This document shows, piece after piece, positions 41,350 through 51,510 of a stretch of 64,000 nucleotides of DNA (positions within the stretch are counted from its first letter, which is position 1; each line of letters starts with the position of its first letter). The position numbers and the translations under genes are program-made. The DNA is from an archaeon. GTDB taxonomy: Archaea > Nanobdellota > Nanobdellia > Woesearchaeales > UBA9642. The notes below the pieces were generated by a model, which saw only the letters and a list, made by a program, of their open reading frames with translations, did not search any database and had not been told where the DNA came from. The stretch lies in assembly GCA_020057295.1 (NCBI GenBank), contig JAGVGF010000006.1:1-64000 (forward strand), in the 5' to 3' direction.

Positions 41350-43173
41350 ATGGAATTAGAACAATATTTGGAACGCGACATAATAACATTCTTAGATAGT
41401 AAAATGGATAAGGATGAAAAAAATGTAATTGATAGAGAGGAAGATTACGGATTATATTTAACAAGAGATTACCTTAAAGACATATCTTATGCATTAGATA
41501 ATGATGAATTAACTAAAGCAAAAAAATTATTCGATGAATTGAAAATAAACTATAGCAGACTTCCTAAAAATAGTGTAGAGCGTAAAAAGATTTATTCTAT
41601 ATTAGAAAAAATGTATGAAAAAATACAAAATTATGTTAAAATCAAGGAAGGAAAAATAGAAATTATAAGACAGGGCGATAGTGAAATATTTAAGGATAAA
41701 ACAGATAAATTTACAGAGCTAAATACCGGATCACCAACCGTTGAAGAGTCTAAACCAGAAGTATCCATGCCTGTAAAGCAACAACCAGACAATACAGTAA
41801 GACCTCAGAAACATAAAAATGTTGAAGAAGATAAAATATTCGTTACAAGTAAAGGCAAGATAATTAATTCTAAAAGTTCTACAACACCTATAGAATCTAA
41901 TATCACAGAAAGCAGTATAAAGAATTCAAAAAAGGATAATATAAAGTATTATGATGAAAAAACAGAATCTGAAAAAGAAGGCGATATTAGTAGCTTAAAT
42001 GTTTTTGTTAAAAGTAAATCGGAAACTCCTATTTTTAATCAATCTTCAAGTAATATCACAGAGAAAGAGAATAAACATTTAATGCGTAACGAATATAGAG
42101 AACATTCATTTAAGGAAATTCCTAGAACTCCAAGATATTCTGAGGAGAAATCTCTGGATTTAGAACATCTAAAAAACGACATAATAAATAAAACAGTTGA
42201 ACAGGTTGAAAAATTAAAGACACACATTACTGAAAAATTGTTAGATGAGATTAAGAAAAAATTAGAAGAAGAGAACAACATACAGAATCAGAAAATCGAG
42301 CAACTAAAACAAGAAATAGTCGCTCAAGCAATGAATGAGATACGTAAAAAAATTGATCAGGAGAAACGTTCAGAAACTCATAAAATTGATTTAATAAAAA
42401 ACGAGATACTTAGTGAAGTATTCGAAAAAGCACAGACAATGATTGCTATTAATGATAAACAACATAATGCTGATCCGAACAATCGTGTTGTTGTTGAACA
42501 TTATCGTATTGAAAGTCCTACATTAAATATACCCGCTCTTGATCGCAGCGATATCATAAGATTTACTAAACCATTAAAAGCTGAAGAGCATAATAAGAAA
42601 GAAAACACTAGCGATATTAAGAATAATTTGATAGATATCAACAAATATTCTGATAATCAATTACAGATAGTTTATGAACAGGCAGTATACCATATGTTTA
42701 ATGATAAGTATGAGGATGCTGCTAAACTTTTTAGAAAAATAATTAATTTACAACCAAATAATAAAGCTGCAAGAATTAGATTACAAGAATGTTTAGACAA
42801 GGAACCAGAGCTAATGAATAATACAGAAGTTGCTGATGATAAAATTATTCAGCCACTAATTAAGATACAGAAGACCGCACATCATAAGGATCCAGTAATT
42901 AAAGAGTATGATGTTGAAGATTTTAAAAGCGACATGACTGAACATGCACATAAAATGACGAAGAAAATCGAAGAAATTCATAAGAACAGGCTTAGACATA
43001 AATATTCTGATGAAGAAATACAAAAATTATATGAGGAAGCCATATATACAATGTTCCAAAATAATTATGGAGAAGCCAAGGAACTTTTTGAAAAATTATT
43101 AGAGATTAGGCCTGAAAATAGGGCTGCTAAGATTAGATTACAAGAATGTTTAGAGGCGATGAGTAATGCTTGA
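41350..43173 (+). CDS. 607-aa coiled-coil protein with C-terminal TPR-like repeats
   Basis: N-terminal helical hairpin module (LTKAKKLFDELKINYSRLPKNSVERKKIYSILEKMYEKIQNYVKIKEGK), a Ser/Thr-rich disordered middle, a long coiled coil (about 270-345), and two TPR-like repeats (MFNDKYEDAAKLFRKIINLQPNNKAARIRLQECL; MFQNNYGEAKELFEKLLEIRPENRAAKIRLQECL). No catalytic motif. It overlaps the secretion ATPase gene by 8 bp, so it is probably a cytosolic partner of that motor. Confidence 0.85.
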   Translation: MELEQYLERDIITFLDSKMDKDEKNVIDREEDYGLYLTRDYLKDISYALDNDELTKAKKLFDELKINYSRLPKNSVERKKIYSILEKMYEKIQNYVKIKEGKIEIIRQGDSEIFKDKTDKFTELNTGSPTVEESKPEVSMPVKQQPDNTVRPQKHKNVEEDKIFVTSKGKIINSKSSTTPIESNITESSIKNSKKDNIKYYDEKTESEKEGDISSLNVFVKSKSETPIFNQSSSNITEKENKHLMRNEYREHSFKEIPRTPRYSEEKSLDLEHLKNDIINKTVEQVEKLKTHITEKLLDEIKKKLEEENNIQNQKIEQLKQEIVAQAMNEIRKKIDQEKRSETHKIDLIKNEILSEVFEKAQTMIAINDKQHNADPNNRVVVEHYRIESPTLNIPALDRSDIIRFTKPLKAEEHNKKENTSDIKNNLIDINKYSDNQLQIVYEQAVYHMFNDKYEDAAKLFRKIINLQPNNKAARIRLQECLDKEPELMNNTEVADDKIIQPLIKIQKTAHHKDPVIKEYDVEDFKSDMTEHAHKMTKKIEEIHKNRLRHKYSDEEIQKLYEEAIYTMFQNNYGEAKELFEKLLEIRPENRAAKIRLQECLEAMSNA

Positions 43174-44659
43174 AACAAGTTATCCTACACAATTTGAAGA
43201 GACTAAAAAAGACAAGAAAGTAGAAACATACCTTGATAAGTATAAACTAAAGATTAACGATATACTTGTTGAAATTAATATAGTTCTTTATGAAGATGAG
43301 CCTACACCAAAGTATATGGTTTCATTAACTAATATAAGCGATGCTACTAAACTTATACTGGAAAAAATTAGACAAGAATTTATCTCTAGAGTAGATTCTA
43401 AACAGATTGAAAATGCAAATAATGCCAATGAAAGTAAAGATAAATTTCAATCGGAAATCACAACGCTTATTAAAAAATATTTTCCATCAGCCAACGAAGA
43501 AACAACTAACATGTTAGTAAATTATATTATACAAGAAAATCTTGGATTAGGAAAAATTGAAATATTATTGAAGGATATATTTTTAGAAGAAATTGTTGTT
43601 AATAATCATTCTGAAGCGCTATGGGTATATCATAAAAAACACGGATGGTTAATGACTAATATTAAATTAATAACTGAAGCTAAGATCAGACATTATGCTA
43701 CGATGATTGGTAGAGAAGTTGGTAAAGAAATTACTACATTAAGTCCATTAATGGATGCACACTTAAGTACAGGAGATAGGGTAAATTCTACACTATATCC
43801 TATCTCGAGTAAGGGTAACACAATTACAATAAGAAAGTTCTCCGCAGACCCTTGGACAATTACTAAATTCATTAAAGATAATACATTATCTGTCGAAGCT
43901 GCAGCATTTATATGGTTGGCTGTACAGAATGAATTATCAGTACTTGTTGCAGGAGGTACTGGTTCTGGTAAGACAAGTATGTTGAATGTTGTTGCAAATT
44001 TTTTCCCGCCTAATCAACGTATATTAAGTATTGAAGATACTCGAGAATTGACTCTGCCAAGTAATTTACATTGGGTTCCTATGGAGACAAGACTTCCTAA
44101 TCCTGAAGGTAAAGGAGAAATTACGATGCTTGACTTGCTTGTTAATAGTTTAAGAATGAGACCAGATAGAATATTAGTCGGAGAAATTAGAAGACAAAAG
44201 GAAGCGCAAGTAGTTTTAGAGGCAATGCACACCGGACATTCAGTATACGCAACTATTCACGCTAACAATGCTGATGAAGTTATTGTTAGATTAACTAATC
44301 CTCCTATTGATATTCCTAAACCAATGATTTCTTCACTTTCAATAATAATTGCACAGTCTAGGAACAGAAGAACTGGTAAGAGAAGAACATTACAAATCGC
44401 TGAAGTAACATCAACTGGTGATGCACGCATATTAATGCAACTAAATGTTGGTGAGGATAAATTAGAAAAAATGAGTGATTCCGAGGCAGTACTCGAGAGG
44501 CTAAAACTTTACACAGGTTTGAGTGCTGAAAATATCGCTAAAGATTTAGAGCAAAAAACTAGAATATTGAAATGGCTTGTCAAAAATAATATTGAAAACG
44601 TTGATAAGATTGGTGCAGTAATGTCAAGATATTATTTAGGAAACTTAAAAATAGATTAA
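43166..44659 (+). CDS. Type II/IV secretion ATPase (TadA/VirB11-like)
   Basis: 497-aa secretion ATPase. N-terminal domain, then the core with Walker A GGTGSGKTS (about 272-280), Asp box IEDTRELTLP, Walker B-region ILVGEIRRQKEAQVVLEAM and the His box ATIHANNADEV. It powers pilus assembly with the membrane proteins at 44727 and 45585. The ORF overlaps its upstream neighbour. Archaellum-specific features (FlaI N-terminus) are not evident. Confidence 0.93.
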   Translation: MLETSYPTQFEETKKDKKVETYLDKYKLKINDILVEINIVLYEDEPTPKYMVSLTNISDATKLILEKIRQEFISRVDSKQIENANNANESKDKFQSEITTLIKKYFPSANEETTNMLVNYIIQENLGLGKIEILLKDIFLEEIVVNNHSEALWVYHKKHGWLMTNIKLITEAKIRHYATMIGREVGKEITTLSPLMDAHLSTGDRVNSTLYPISSKGNTITIRKFSADPWTITKFIKDNTLSVEAAAFIWLAVQNELSVLVAGGTGSGKTSMLNVVANFFPPNQRILSIEDTRELTLPSNLHWVPMETRLPNPEGKGEITMLDLLVNSLRMRPDRILVGEIRRQKEAQVVLEAMHTGHSVYATIHANNADEVIVRLTNPPIDIPKPMISSLSIIIAQSRNRRTGKRRTLQIAEVTSTGDARILMQLNVGEDKLEKMSDSEAVLERLKLYTGLSAENIAKDLEQKTRILKWLVKNNIENVDKIGAVMSRYYLGNLKID

Positions 44660-44726
44660 ATTATAAGAAATTCACAATCAATAGTAATGTTAAATCATTA
44701 AAAAAAAATATTTTTTGAGGTGTTAG

Positions 44727-45536
44727 ATGGGGTTTGCGCAAAGTTTGGCATTACAGATGCCAGACTTGAAGGATAAAATAAGAAGCGCAGGTATACATAA
44801 GAAACCTGCGGAATTTGTTGACGAATCATTAAAAAATGCTTTCTTCATGTCAATAATGATTAGTGTTCTATCAATATTTTTAATACTACAAAATGAACTC
44901 TCCATATTGATGGTTTTTGTAGTATTTATAATAAGTTTTGCAATATTATTTTTTTTAATGCTTAAAAGATTAGACGTAGCTATCAGTAAAAGGGAAAAAG
45001 AGATTGACAAAGATGTTTTGTTTGCTGGAAGATTTTTACTTGTAAAATTGAACAGCGGCAAACCTTTAATTAACGCATTATTTGATGCATCCCAAAGTTA
45101 TGGCGTTGCAGGCAGTTATTTCCAAGAGATTGTTGAAGATATAAAAATGGGCACCCCATTAGAAGAAGCTTTAGAAAGAGCATATAAGACCACTCCTTCG
45201 AAAAGATTTAAAAAAATATTATTTCAGATTAATAATGCATTAAAAATTGGTGTAGATGTATCTCAACCACTAGAAGCAATATTACAAGAGATATCGGGTG
45301 AACAATTACTCGAAATTCAAAAATATGGTAAGAAATTAAATTCTGTAATAATGTTTTATTTATTGCTAGCAATTGTTGTACCATCACTAGGAATAACATT
45401 ATTTAGCATAGTCGCATCTATGATGTCGCTAAAACTTGATTTAATAGCATTTGTTGGAATATTGGCCGCATTAGTTATTGTGCAATTCATATTTATTGGA
45501 ATGATAAAAGGAATCAGACCTAATTTGAACATTTAA
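44727..45536 (+). CDS. TadC/T2SF-type pilus platform protein (1)
   Basis: 269-aa membrane protein with a T2SF domain: helices near 33-52 and 54-74, the cytoplasmic core (AGRFLLVKLNSGKPLINALFDASQSYGV...GTPLEEALERAYKTTPSKRFKKILFQINNALKIGVDVSQPLEAIL, about 95-180), then two C-terminal helices. It is the inner platform for the ATPase at 43166. Ribosome-binding site GAGGTGTTAG. Confidence 0.88.
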   Translation: MGFAQSLALQMPDLKDKIRSAGIHKKPAEFVDESLKNAFFMSIMISVLSIFLILQNELSILMVFVVFIISFAILFFLMLKRLDVAISKREKEIDKDVLFAGRFLLVKLNSGKPLINALFDASQSYGVAGSYFQEIVEDIKMGTPLEEALERAYKTTPSKRFKKILFQINNALKIGVDVSQPLEAILQEISGEQLLEIQKYGKKLNSVIMFYLLLAIVVPSLGITLFSIVASMMSLKLDLIAFVGILAALVIVQFIFIGMIKGIRPNLNI

Positions 45537-45584
45537 TTAAACAATCATTAATAAAATTAAAAAATTTAGATATTGGAGACGTAA

Positions 45585-46625
45585 ATGGTTTTATTTGCTG
45601 AAGAGTTCGGAAAGGCATTCATATTCAAAAAGTTCAGACCTAAGATTAGAAGTTTCTTTCTAAAAGCAGGATATGAAGATGTACCTTACGAATTATTTGG
45701 AATATTATTCTATATATCATTAGTGCTAACATATTTTATCTACATATTAGCTATATATCCAAAAATCACAACACTTCCAGATAACGGCGGATTAACTTTG
45801 ATGTTGTTAACTTTTATAAGTTGGGTAATTGTTCAGATAATAATTCTATTTACTATTATTATGTATATGTATATTAGTCTGAATATTAAAGTATATTCAA
45901 GAACTAAAAATATAGAATACATTTTACCAGATTATTTGCAGATTGTGTCTTCAAATTTGAAAGGAGGACTATCTTTTGAGAAGGCGTTATGGTCTGCTAT
46001 CAAACCAGAATTCGGCGTTATAGCTAAAGAAATAACCATGGTCTCCAAGAAAGTAATGACAGGAAATGACTTGGTTGAAGCTTTAGAGGAATTTACTGAA
46101 AAATATGATTCACCGATTCTTAAAAGATCTTTTGATTTAATTATTGGAGAAGTCGAGAGCGGTGGTAAAATTGCAGAAATAGTTGATAGAGTTATTGATA
46201 ATATTAGAAAAACTAAAGCATTAAAAGAGGAAATGAACGCGGCAACTACTACTTACATGATATTTATCGGAGCTATAGTTATTGTTATCGCTCCAGGATT
46301 ATTCGCGCTATCATATTATTTATTGCATGTAATGATTGGTTTCAGTTCACAATTATCTTCGCTTAATAGTGCCAACATGCCTATCAGTTTTTCTTCTGAT
46401 AGTGTGAAACCTGAAGATTTTAAGACATTTGCCATAGCAGCCGTAATTATTACTTCATTTTTTTCATCATTAATAACTTCGCTTATAGAAAAAGGAGATT
46501 TTAAAGGAGGAATTAAATATATTCCAGTATTTATGGTTTCATCAGTATTATTCTACTTTATATTTTTAGCAATATTCGGATATTTTTTCGGAGGAATAAC
46601 TCCTACAGGAGCAGGATTAACTTAA
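45585..46625 (+). CDS. TadC/T2SF-type pilus platform protein (2)
   Basis: 346-aa paralogue of the previous gene with helices at about 45-65 and 75-100, a T2SF core (LPDYLQIVSSNLKGGLSFEKALWSAIKP...SGGKIAEIVDRVIDNIRKTKALKEEM) and three C-terminal helices. Two platform proteins in tandem fit archaeal TadB/TadC-like pairs. Confidence 0.88.
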   Translation: MVLFAEEFGKAFIFKKFRPKIRSFFLKAGYEDVPYELFGILFYISLVLTYFIYILAIYPKITTLPDNGGLTLMLLTFISWVIVQIIILFTIIMYMYISLNIKVYSRTKNIEYILPDYLQIVSSNLKGGLSFEKALWSAIKPEFGVIAKEITMVSKKVMTGNDLVEALEEFTEKYDSPILKRSFDLIIGEVESGGKIAEIVDRVIDNIRKTKALKEEMNAATTTYMIFIGAIVIVIAPGLFALSYYLLHVMIGFSSQLSSLNSANMPISFSSDSVKPEDFKTFAIAAVIITSFFSSLITSLIEKGDFKGGIKYIPVFMVSSVLFYFIFLAIFGYFFGGITPTGAGLT

Positions 46626-46719
46626 AATATAATTGCATAACATTGTTAATATCAAATAATAAGAAATAATCAAATTATAAATGTAAAAATTTATAAAATA
46701 CTAAACCAAAGGTGTAATC

Positions 46720-47181
46720 ATGTATAATAAAAAAGGTCAAGCAGCCATTGAATTTCTAGTTACATACGGTTGGGCTATAATGGCGGCAATGATTGTTATT
46801 GCAGCATTAACATATTTTGGAGTTACAAACCCTGCTACATCTCTTCCTGATAAATGTATATTCTCTAACGGTTTTGATTGTAAAGATTTTAGATTAACAG
46901 CTAGTCAAGCACAGCTTCAATTAACTAATGGTTTGGGACAAACCATGTTTACACTTTCATCAAAAACTACAGAAAATGGAGTTGCATGCACAATAAATGG
47001 TGCAGCCAGTATAGGACAACTAGATCCTGAAGAGACTATGAGCGTGGTATGTAGTACTCTTCCAAATGCTCCTTTTAATGTTCGTGAAAAAGGGAAAGTC
47101 AAAGTTTCTATTAATTATTTAAAAACTGTAGGCGGATATAATCAAGTATCATTAGGAGAATTATATGCCATAGTGCAGTAG
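46720..47181 (+). CDS. Class III signal-peptide pilin (1)
   Basis: 153-aa archaeal pilin. The class III signal KKGQAAIEFLVTYGWAI is cleaved after G by a PibD/EppA-type peptidase, leaving QAAIEF, then a hydrophobic helix. The globular part has four cysteines, the first two as CIFSNGFDC (C-x7-C). A TATA box near 46690 and AAAGGTGTAATC mark the start. Probably a major pilus subunit. Confidence 0.92.
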   Translation: MYNKKGQAAIEFLVTYGWAIMAAMIVIAALTYFGVTNPATSLPDKCIFSNGFDCKDFRLTASQAQLQLTNGLGQTMFTLSSKTTENGVACTINGAASIGQLDPEETMSVVCSTLPNAPFNVREKGKVKVSINYLKTVGGYNQVSLGELYAIVQ

Positions 47182-47200
47182 AGATGAGTAAAAATTCAAA

Positions 47201-47647
47201 ATGATTAAATTAACTAAAGGTCAAGCAGCATTAGAATTTATGCTAACATACGGATGGGCATTACTTGTACTTGGGGCACTAATTGCTGGATTAGCATATT
47301 TTATGCCTCATCCTAAGTCATTATTACCAGATAAGTGCGTATTCGGTGCAATAACACCATGTTTAGGTGTACAATTAACAGATGCAGAACTAATAATGGT
47401 GTTAAGAAATAGTGCAGGTCAAACATTATACGATTTTAATGCTACAACCATAATGCCTAAAAATGTTAAATGTAATGTTATGGGATTATCACAAGCAGAT
47501 ATACCTGTAGATCAAAGATTTAATATCACATGCAATAATGCTATCTTAGGTTTTAAAGATGATACTAGAGTTAGGATATTAATAACATACAAAAAAATTA
47601 GGGGCGGATTAGACCAAACAGAGATAGGTGAAGTATATGCGAAATAG
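47201..47647 (+). CDS. Class III signal-peptide pilin (2)
   Basis: 148-aa pilin paralogue starting MIKLTKGQAALEFMLTYGWAL, with the same hydrophobic helix and four Cys (CVFGAITPC, C-x7-C, then two single Cys). Located 19 bp after pilin 1. Its 3' end overlaps pilin 3. Confidence 0.92.
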   Translation: MIKLTKGQAALEFMLTYGWALLVLGALIAGLAYFMPHPKSLLPDKCVFGAITPCLGVQLTDAELIMVLRNSAGQTLYDFNATTIMPKNVKCNVMGLSQADIPVDQRFNITCNNAILGFKDDTRVRILITYKKIRGGLDQTEIGEVYAK

Positions 47648-48131
47648 GGGTCAAGCAGCAATAGAATTTCTAGTTACATACGGTTGGGCTATATTAGGAG
47701 TTTTGATAGTTATAAGTATGCTTGGATATTTTGGAATATTTAATACTCAAAGATATGTCAATGATGTATGCTATTTTGGTGATCAAATGACGTGTGAAGA
47801 TTATATATTATATAATGATTCATGGACTAATGTTACTCTAAGAAATAATTTTGGTGTAGCAGTAAGCATTAATGGAGTAACAGCAAAATCTGATTATGGG
47901 ACAGTGAGTTGTTTAAGTTCAATTCCAACTACAGGAAACGCTATTCCAAGAACCAACATACCTCCAAGTAATACTTTTGAATTAAGCTGTAAAATATATG
48001 ATATTGCAGGTGCAAGATTACCAATAAATAATAAAATAAGGTATAGAATGATTGTGGAATTTAATAGAACTGGATCAAATAATGCTCATAATCAAACAGG
48101 AGATTTAACAGTAACCGTACAGAAAAAATAA
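47637..48131 (+). CDS. Class III signal-peptide pilin (3)
   Basis: 164-aa pilin starting MRNRGQAAIEFLVTYGWAI. I use the ATG at 47637, preceded by AGGTGAAGTAT, rather than the ORF-track GTG at 47628. The start overlaps the end of pilin 2 by 11 bp. Cys pattern CYFGDQMTC (C-x7-C) plus two further Cys, as in the other two. Three pilins at one locus suggest a heteropolymer or alternative subunits. Confidence 0.92.
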   Translation: MRNRGQAAIEFLVTYGWAILGVLIVISMLGYFGIFNTQRYVNDVCYFGDQMTCEDYILYNDSWTNVTLRNNFGVAVSINGVTAKSDYGTVSCLSSIPTTGNAIPRTNIPPSNTFELSCKIYDIAGARLPINNKIRYRMIVEFNRTGSNNAHNQTGDLTVTVQKK

Positions 48132-48198
48132 TACCATAATATACGCAGAGACATTTATCTTTCACAAATCAAAATATTTATAAACAATTAACGATTAC

Positions 48199-48236
48199 CT
48201 TGATTAACGAAATCGTTCTAAGATTTAATGATCAAG
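48199..48236 (+). promoter_or_regulatory. Nested inverted repeats near the proteasome gene start site
   Basis: Outer arms CTTGAT and ATCAAG (48199-48204, 48231-48236) enclose AACGA-AA-TCGTT (48206-48217). A TTTATAAAC TATA box around 48177-48185 would start transcription near 48206. Operator or leader hairpin. Confidence 0.35.
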
Positions 48237-48297
48237 AAGTAATTGGAAAGCAAAGGCGATAAACATTGTTAAAATGTTGAAAAGTAAAGGTGATTAC

Positions 48298-48921
48298 ATG
48301 GAACAGATTAAGACAGGAACAACTACACTAGGTCTAGTATGTAAGGATGCTGTAATACTTGGTGCAGATAATCGTATTACTGCAGGAAGTTTTATTGCAG
48401 GTAAAGATTTTGATAAAGTTATACAAATCAATGAAAATATTGCTGTAACTGTTGCTGGTTCTGTGAGTGATATTCAGATGTTTGTTAAAATGTTTAGAGC
48501 AGAATTAAAATTAAAGAGTATGAAGACTAATAGAACTATAAACGTTAAAGAAGCAGCAAATTTTGCTGCAAGAATAAGCTATGAAAATGCTAGATCATAT
48601 TTTCCAAGCATCGCGCATTTACTAATTGGAGGATATGATAATACGGGTCCAAGAGTTTATGAAGTTCATATGGATGGATGTATACTAGATATTAAAGAGT
48701 ATGTAAGTACTGGTTCTGGTAGTATAATTGTTTATGGAGTATTAGAAAATTCTTATAAAGAAAATATGAGTGTTAAAGATGCTGAAGATTTAGCTGTTAA
48801 AGCTATAGGAGCTGCAATGCAGAGAGATTCAGGTTCAGGTAATGGTCTTATTGTAATGACAATAACTAAAGGAAGTATTAAAAAAACTGTGCAGAAAAAG
48901 GTTTCTGGAAATCTTGTATAA
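48298..48921 (+). CDS. psmB: Proteasome beta subunit
   Basis: 207-aa 20S proteasome beta subunit. Start at 48298 (AAAGGTGATTAC before it) gives a 7-residue propeptide MEQIKTG, cleaved to expose the catalytic Thr of TTTLGLVCKDAVILGADNRITAG. The Lys and Asp of the active site follow in GADNRIT and later. Forms the protease core with an alpha subunit not present in this window. The ORF-track start at 48274 lacks a ribosome-binding site. Confidence 0.95.
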   Translation: MEQIKTGTTTLGLVCKDAVILGADNRITAGSFIAGKDFDKVIQINENIAVTVAGSVSDIQMFVKMFRAELKLKSMKTNRTINVKEAANFAARISYENARSYFPSIAHLLIGGYDNTGPRVYEVHMDGCILDIKEYVSTGSGSIIVYGVLENSYKENMSVKDAEDLAVKAIGAAMQRDSGSGNGLIVMTITKGSIKKTVQKKVSGNLV

Positions 48922-48976
48922 ACATTTTAAGTTATACAATTAAATAAATATAGTGATAGAATTATAGGTGATATAA

Positions 48977-50878
48977 GTGACTAGTGAAATAGTTAAAGAG
49001 ATATTAAAAAGTATACCGGAAGGTAAAATTAGTGATGTAAATTTTGAAGGCGCAAACATTGTTCTTTATACAAAGAAGAAAGAGTTCTTTTTAGATAACG
49101 GCGGTATAATCAAGGGGATTGTTGATGTTATTAAAAAACGTGTAGAATTAAGACCTGATCCAAGTATTTGTCTAGAAATAGAAAAAGCTGAAAAGGCTAT
49201 ACGTAAAGTAGTTCCTGAAGAAGCAAAACTTGGTAATGTAATATTTGATCCTCAAAGATCTATAGTAATTATTGAGTGTGAAAAGCCAGGAATGGCTATT
49301 GGTAAAGACGGTGAAATACTACAAGATATCAAAAAGAAAATTTTATGGGTTCCAGTTATTAGAAGAACTCCTGCAATAAAATCTCAACTTATTGAAAATA
49401 TTCGTGAAGTATTATATCAGAATAACGATTATCGTAGAAAATTCTTACACAAGACAGGAGAGAGAATATATAATGGATGGTTACGTCGACAGAAAAAAGA
49501 AGAATGGGTCAGATTAACATATTTAGGAAGCGGTAGAGAAGTAGGCAGATCATGTATATTACTACAAACTCCAGAATCAAGAATATTGCTTGATTGTGGA
49601 ATGAACATGGGTGCTGATACTCCAGAAACAATGTATCCATATATGGAAGCTCCAGAATTTAATATTTCACAACTTGATGCGGTAATTATTTCACACTCAC
49701 ATCTTGATCATTGCGCGTTAGTTCCTTACTTATTCAAGTTCGGATATAGGGGACCTGTATATTGTACAGCTCCAACACGAGATATAATGGCATTACTACA
49801 ATTAGACTTTGTTAAAATCCAACGTGAAGATGGTAAAGAACCAATATACAATAGTGATGATGTTAGAGAAATGGTTAAACATACAATAACATTAGAATAT
49901 GATGAAGTTGCAGATATAACTCCAGATATTAGAATTACAATGTATAATGCTGGACATATTCTTGGTAGTGCAATGGTTCATATACACATTGGTAACGGAT
50001 TACATAATTTATTATATAGCGCAGATACAAAATACGCTAAAACATCTATGCTAAGTCCTGCAGTAACTCAATTTCCTCGTCTAGAGACTTTAATGATTGA
50101 ATCAACTTATGGTGGTAAAGATAATATTATGCCACCAGCATTAGAAGCAGATGAGTTGCTTGGTCAAAGTATCGGAGAAACAATAAAACGTGGCGGTAAA
50201 GTTCTTATTCCAGTTCTTGGTTCAGGAAGAGCTCAAGAAGTTATAGTGTTAATGGAAAGATTAATCAGAGAGAAGAAAGTTCCTGATGTTCCAATATACA
50301 TTGATGGAATGATATGGGATGTTACAGCGATACATACAGCATATCCTGAATATTTGAATAATGATGTTAGACAACAAATATTTACTAAAGATAATAATCC
50401 ATTCTTAATGCCAAATCTTAAAAGAGTAGGCAGTCAAAAAGAGAGAATACAAATCATTGAAGAGACAGGTTCATGTGTAATACTTGCAACTTCAGGAATG
50501 CTTGTTGGAGGACCATCAGTTCAATACTTCAAAGCCTTAGCAGACAATCCTAAAAATAGTTTAGTATTCTCATCGTATCAAGCTGAAGGATCACTTGGTT
50601 CAAGAGTTCAACGTGGAGAAAGAGAATTCATGTTTAAGAGCGGTCAGCAGGCTGAAGTAGTTAAAGTAAATATGGAAATATTTAAGTTAGAAATTTCTGG
50701 ACACTCTGACAGAAAAGAATTAATGAATTTTGTTGGAAGATGCAATCCAAGACCTAAAAAAATAATAATTAATCACGGCGAGAATTCCAGATGTCTAAAC
50801 TTTGCAAGTTCTATACATAATCAGTACAAGATAGAGACTGTCGCACCAAGAAATCTAGACGCTATCAGAATAAGATAG
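48977..50878 (+). CDS. fttA: aCPSF1/FttA beta-CASP ribonuclease
   Basis: 633-aa archaeal CPSF-like nuclease, the general transcription terminator FttA/aCPSF1. Two N-terminal KH domains (GMAIGKDGE in the second), a metallo-beta-lactamase core with HSHLDH (about 237-242), the beta-CASP insertion and late motifs including ISGHSD and NHGE. GTG start at 48977 after AGGTGATATAA. It cleaves U-rich nascent RNA ends together with RNA polymerase. Essential in the archaea tested. Confidence 0.95.
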   Translation: MTSEIVKEILKSIPEGKISDVNFEGANIVLYTKKKEFFLDNGGIIKGIVDVIKKRVELRPDPSICLEIEKAEKAIRKVVPEEAKLGNVIFDPQRSIVIIECEKPGMAIGKDGEILQDIKKKILWVPVIRRTPAIKSQLIENIREVLYQNNDYRRKFLHKTGERIYNGWLRRQKKEEWVRLTYLGSGREVGRSCILLQTPESRILLDCGMNMGADTPETMYPYMEAPEFNISQLDAVIISHSHLDHCALVPYLFKFGYRGPVYCTAPTRDIMALLQLDFVKIQREDGKEPIYNSDDVREMVKHTITLEYDEVADITPDIRITMYNAGHILGSAMVHIHIGNGLHNLLYSADTKYAKTSMLSPAVTQFPRLETLMIESTYGGKDNIMPPALEADELLGQSIGETIKRGGKVLIPVLGSGRAQEVIVLMERLIREKKVPDVPIYIDGMIWDVTAIHTAYPEYLNNDVRQQIFTKDNNPFLMPNLKRVGSQKERIQIIEETGSCVILATSGMLVGGPSVQYFKALADNPKNSLVFSSYQAEGSLGSRVQRGEREFMFKSGQQAEVVKVNMEIFKLEISGHSDRKELMNFVGRCNPRPKKIIINHGENSRCLNFASSIHNQYKIETVAPRNLDAIRIR

Positions 50879-50967
50879 ATGATTTTTGACATAATGATAA
50901 TGGAAACATAATTCTTCGTCCCATACTAATAGTAAGATTTATATAGTGGTTTTTATAGATTTAATGT

Positions 50968-51501
50968 ATGGCGATAAAATTAGGCGAACCATTTCCTATT
51001 CTTAATATTCCTCTGACTGTAAGATATAGAGGCGTCTTCGATTATGACGGACTTTATAAGATGATGCATGCGTGGCTAGTCAGTAAAAGATTCGTGTTTC
51101 ATGAAGAAAGTTATAAGGATAAGGCTTCCACTCCAGCAGGTAACGAGATTCAGGCTAAATGGAAGGGAGAGCGTAAAGTTACAGAATTTATCAAAGAATA
51201 CATAAGAATAGAATTTCATTTATGGGATTATGCTGAAGTTGAAATAATAAAAGACGGAAGAAAAATTAAGAGCGGAAAAGCGAGGTTAGAAATAAAGTTT
51301 TTTGCAGATTTAGAATTAGATTACAGTCAGAGGTTCGCTGGCGATGATTTTTCTAAAAGGTTAGGAAAATTCTACGTTGAGAAAATCATATACTGGGATT
51401 GGCGTATAAAATATGCTAATGCTTTAGAATATTTAGTTTATGATCTACACACTAAAGTGAAAAAGTATTTAAACATGGATACTGGTAGTAGTGCATATTA
51501 A
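50968..51501 (+). CDS. Hypothetical protein, tandem pair member 1
   Basis: 177 aa, function unknown. Core pattern YRGVFDYDGLYKMMHAWLVSKRF...IRIEFHLWDYAEVEI...GKARLEIKFFADLELDY...YLVYDLHTKVKKYLNM: an alpha/beta fold with long charged strands. Shares this layout with the next gene (YEGVFNIKELYKIIDTWFKDRGY...). ATTTATATAG about 26 bp upstream, leaderless. No family name recalled. Confidence 0.75.
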   Translation: MAIKLGEPFPILNIPLTVRYRGVFDYDGLYKMMHAWLVSKRFVFHEESYKDKASTPAGNEIQAKWKGERKVTEFIKEYIRIEFHLWDYAEVEIIKDGRKIKSGKARLEIKFFADLELDYSQRFAGDDFSKRLGKFYVEKIIYWDWRIKYANALEYLVYDLHTKVKKYLNMDTGSSAY

Positions 51502-51510
51502 CGGTGAATT

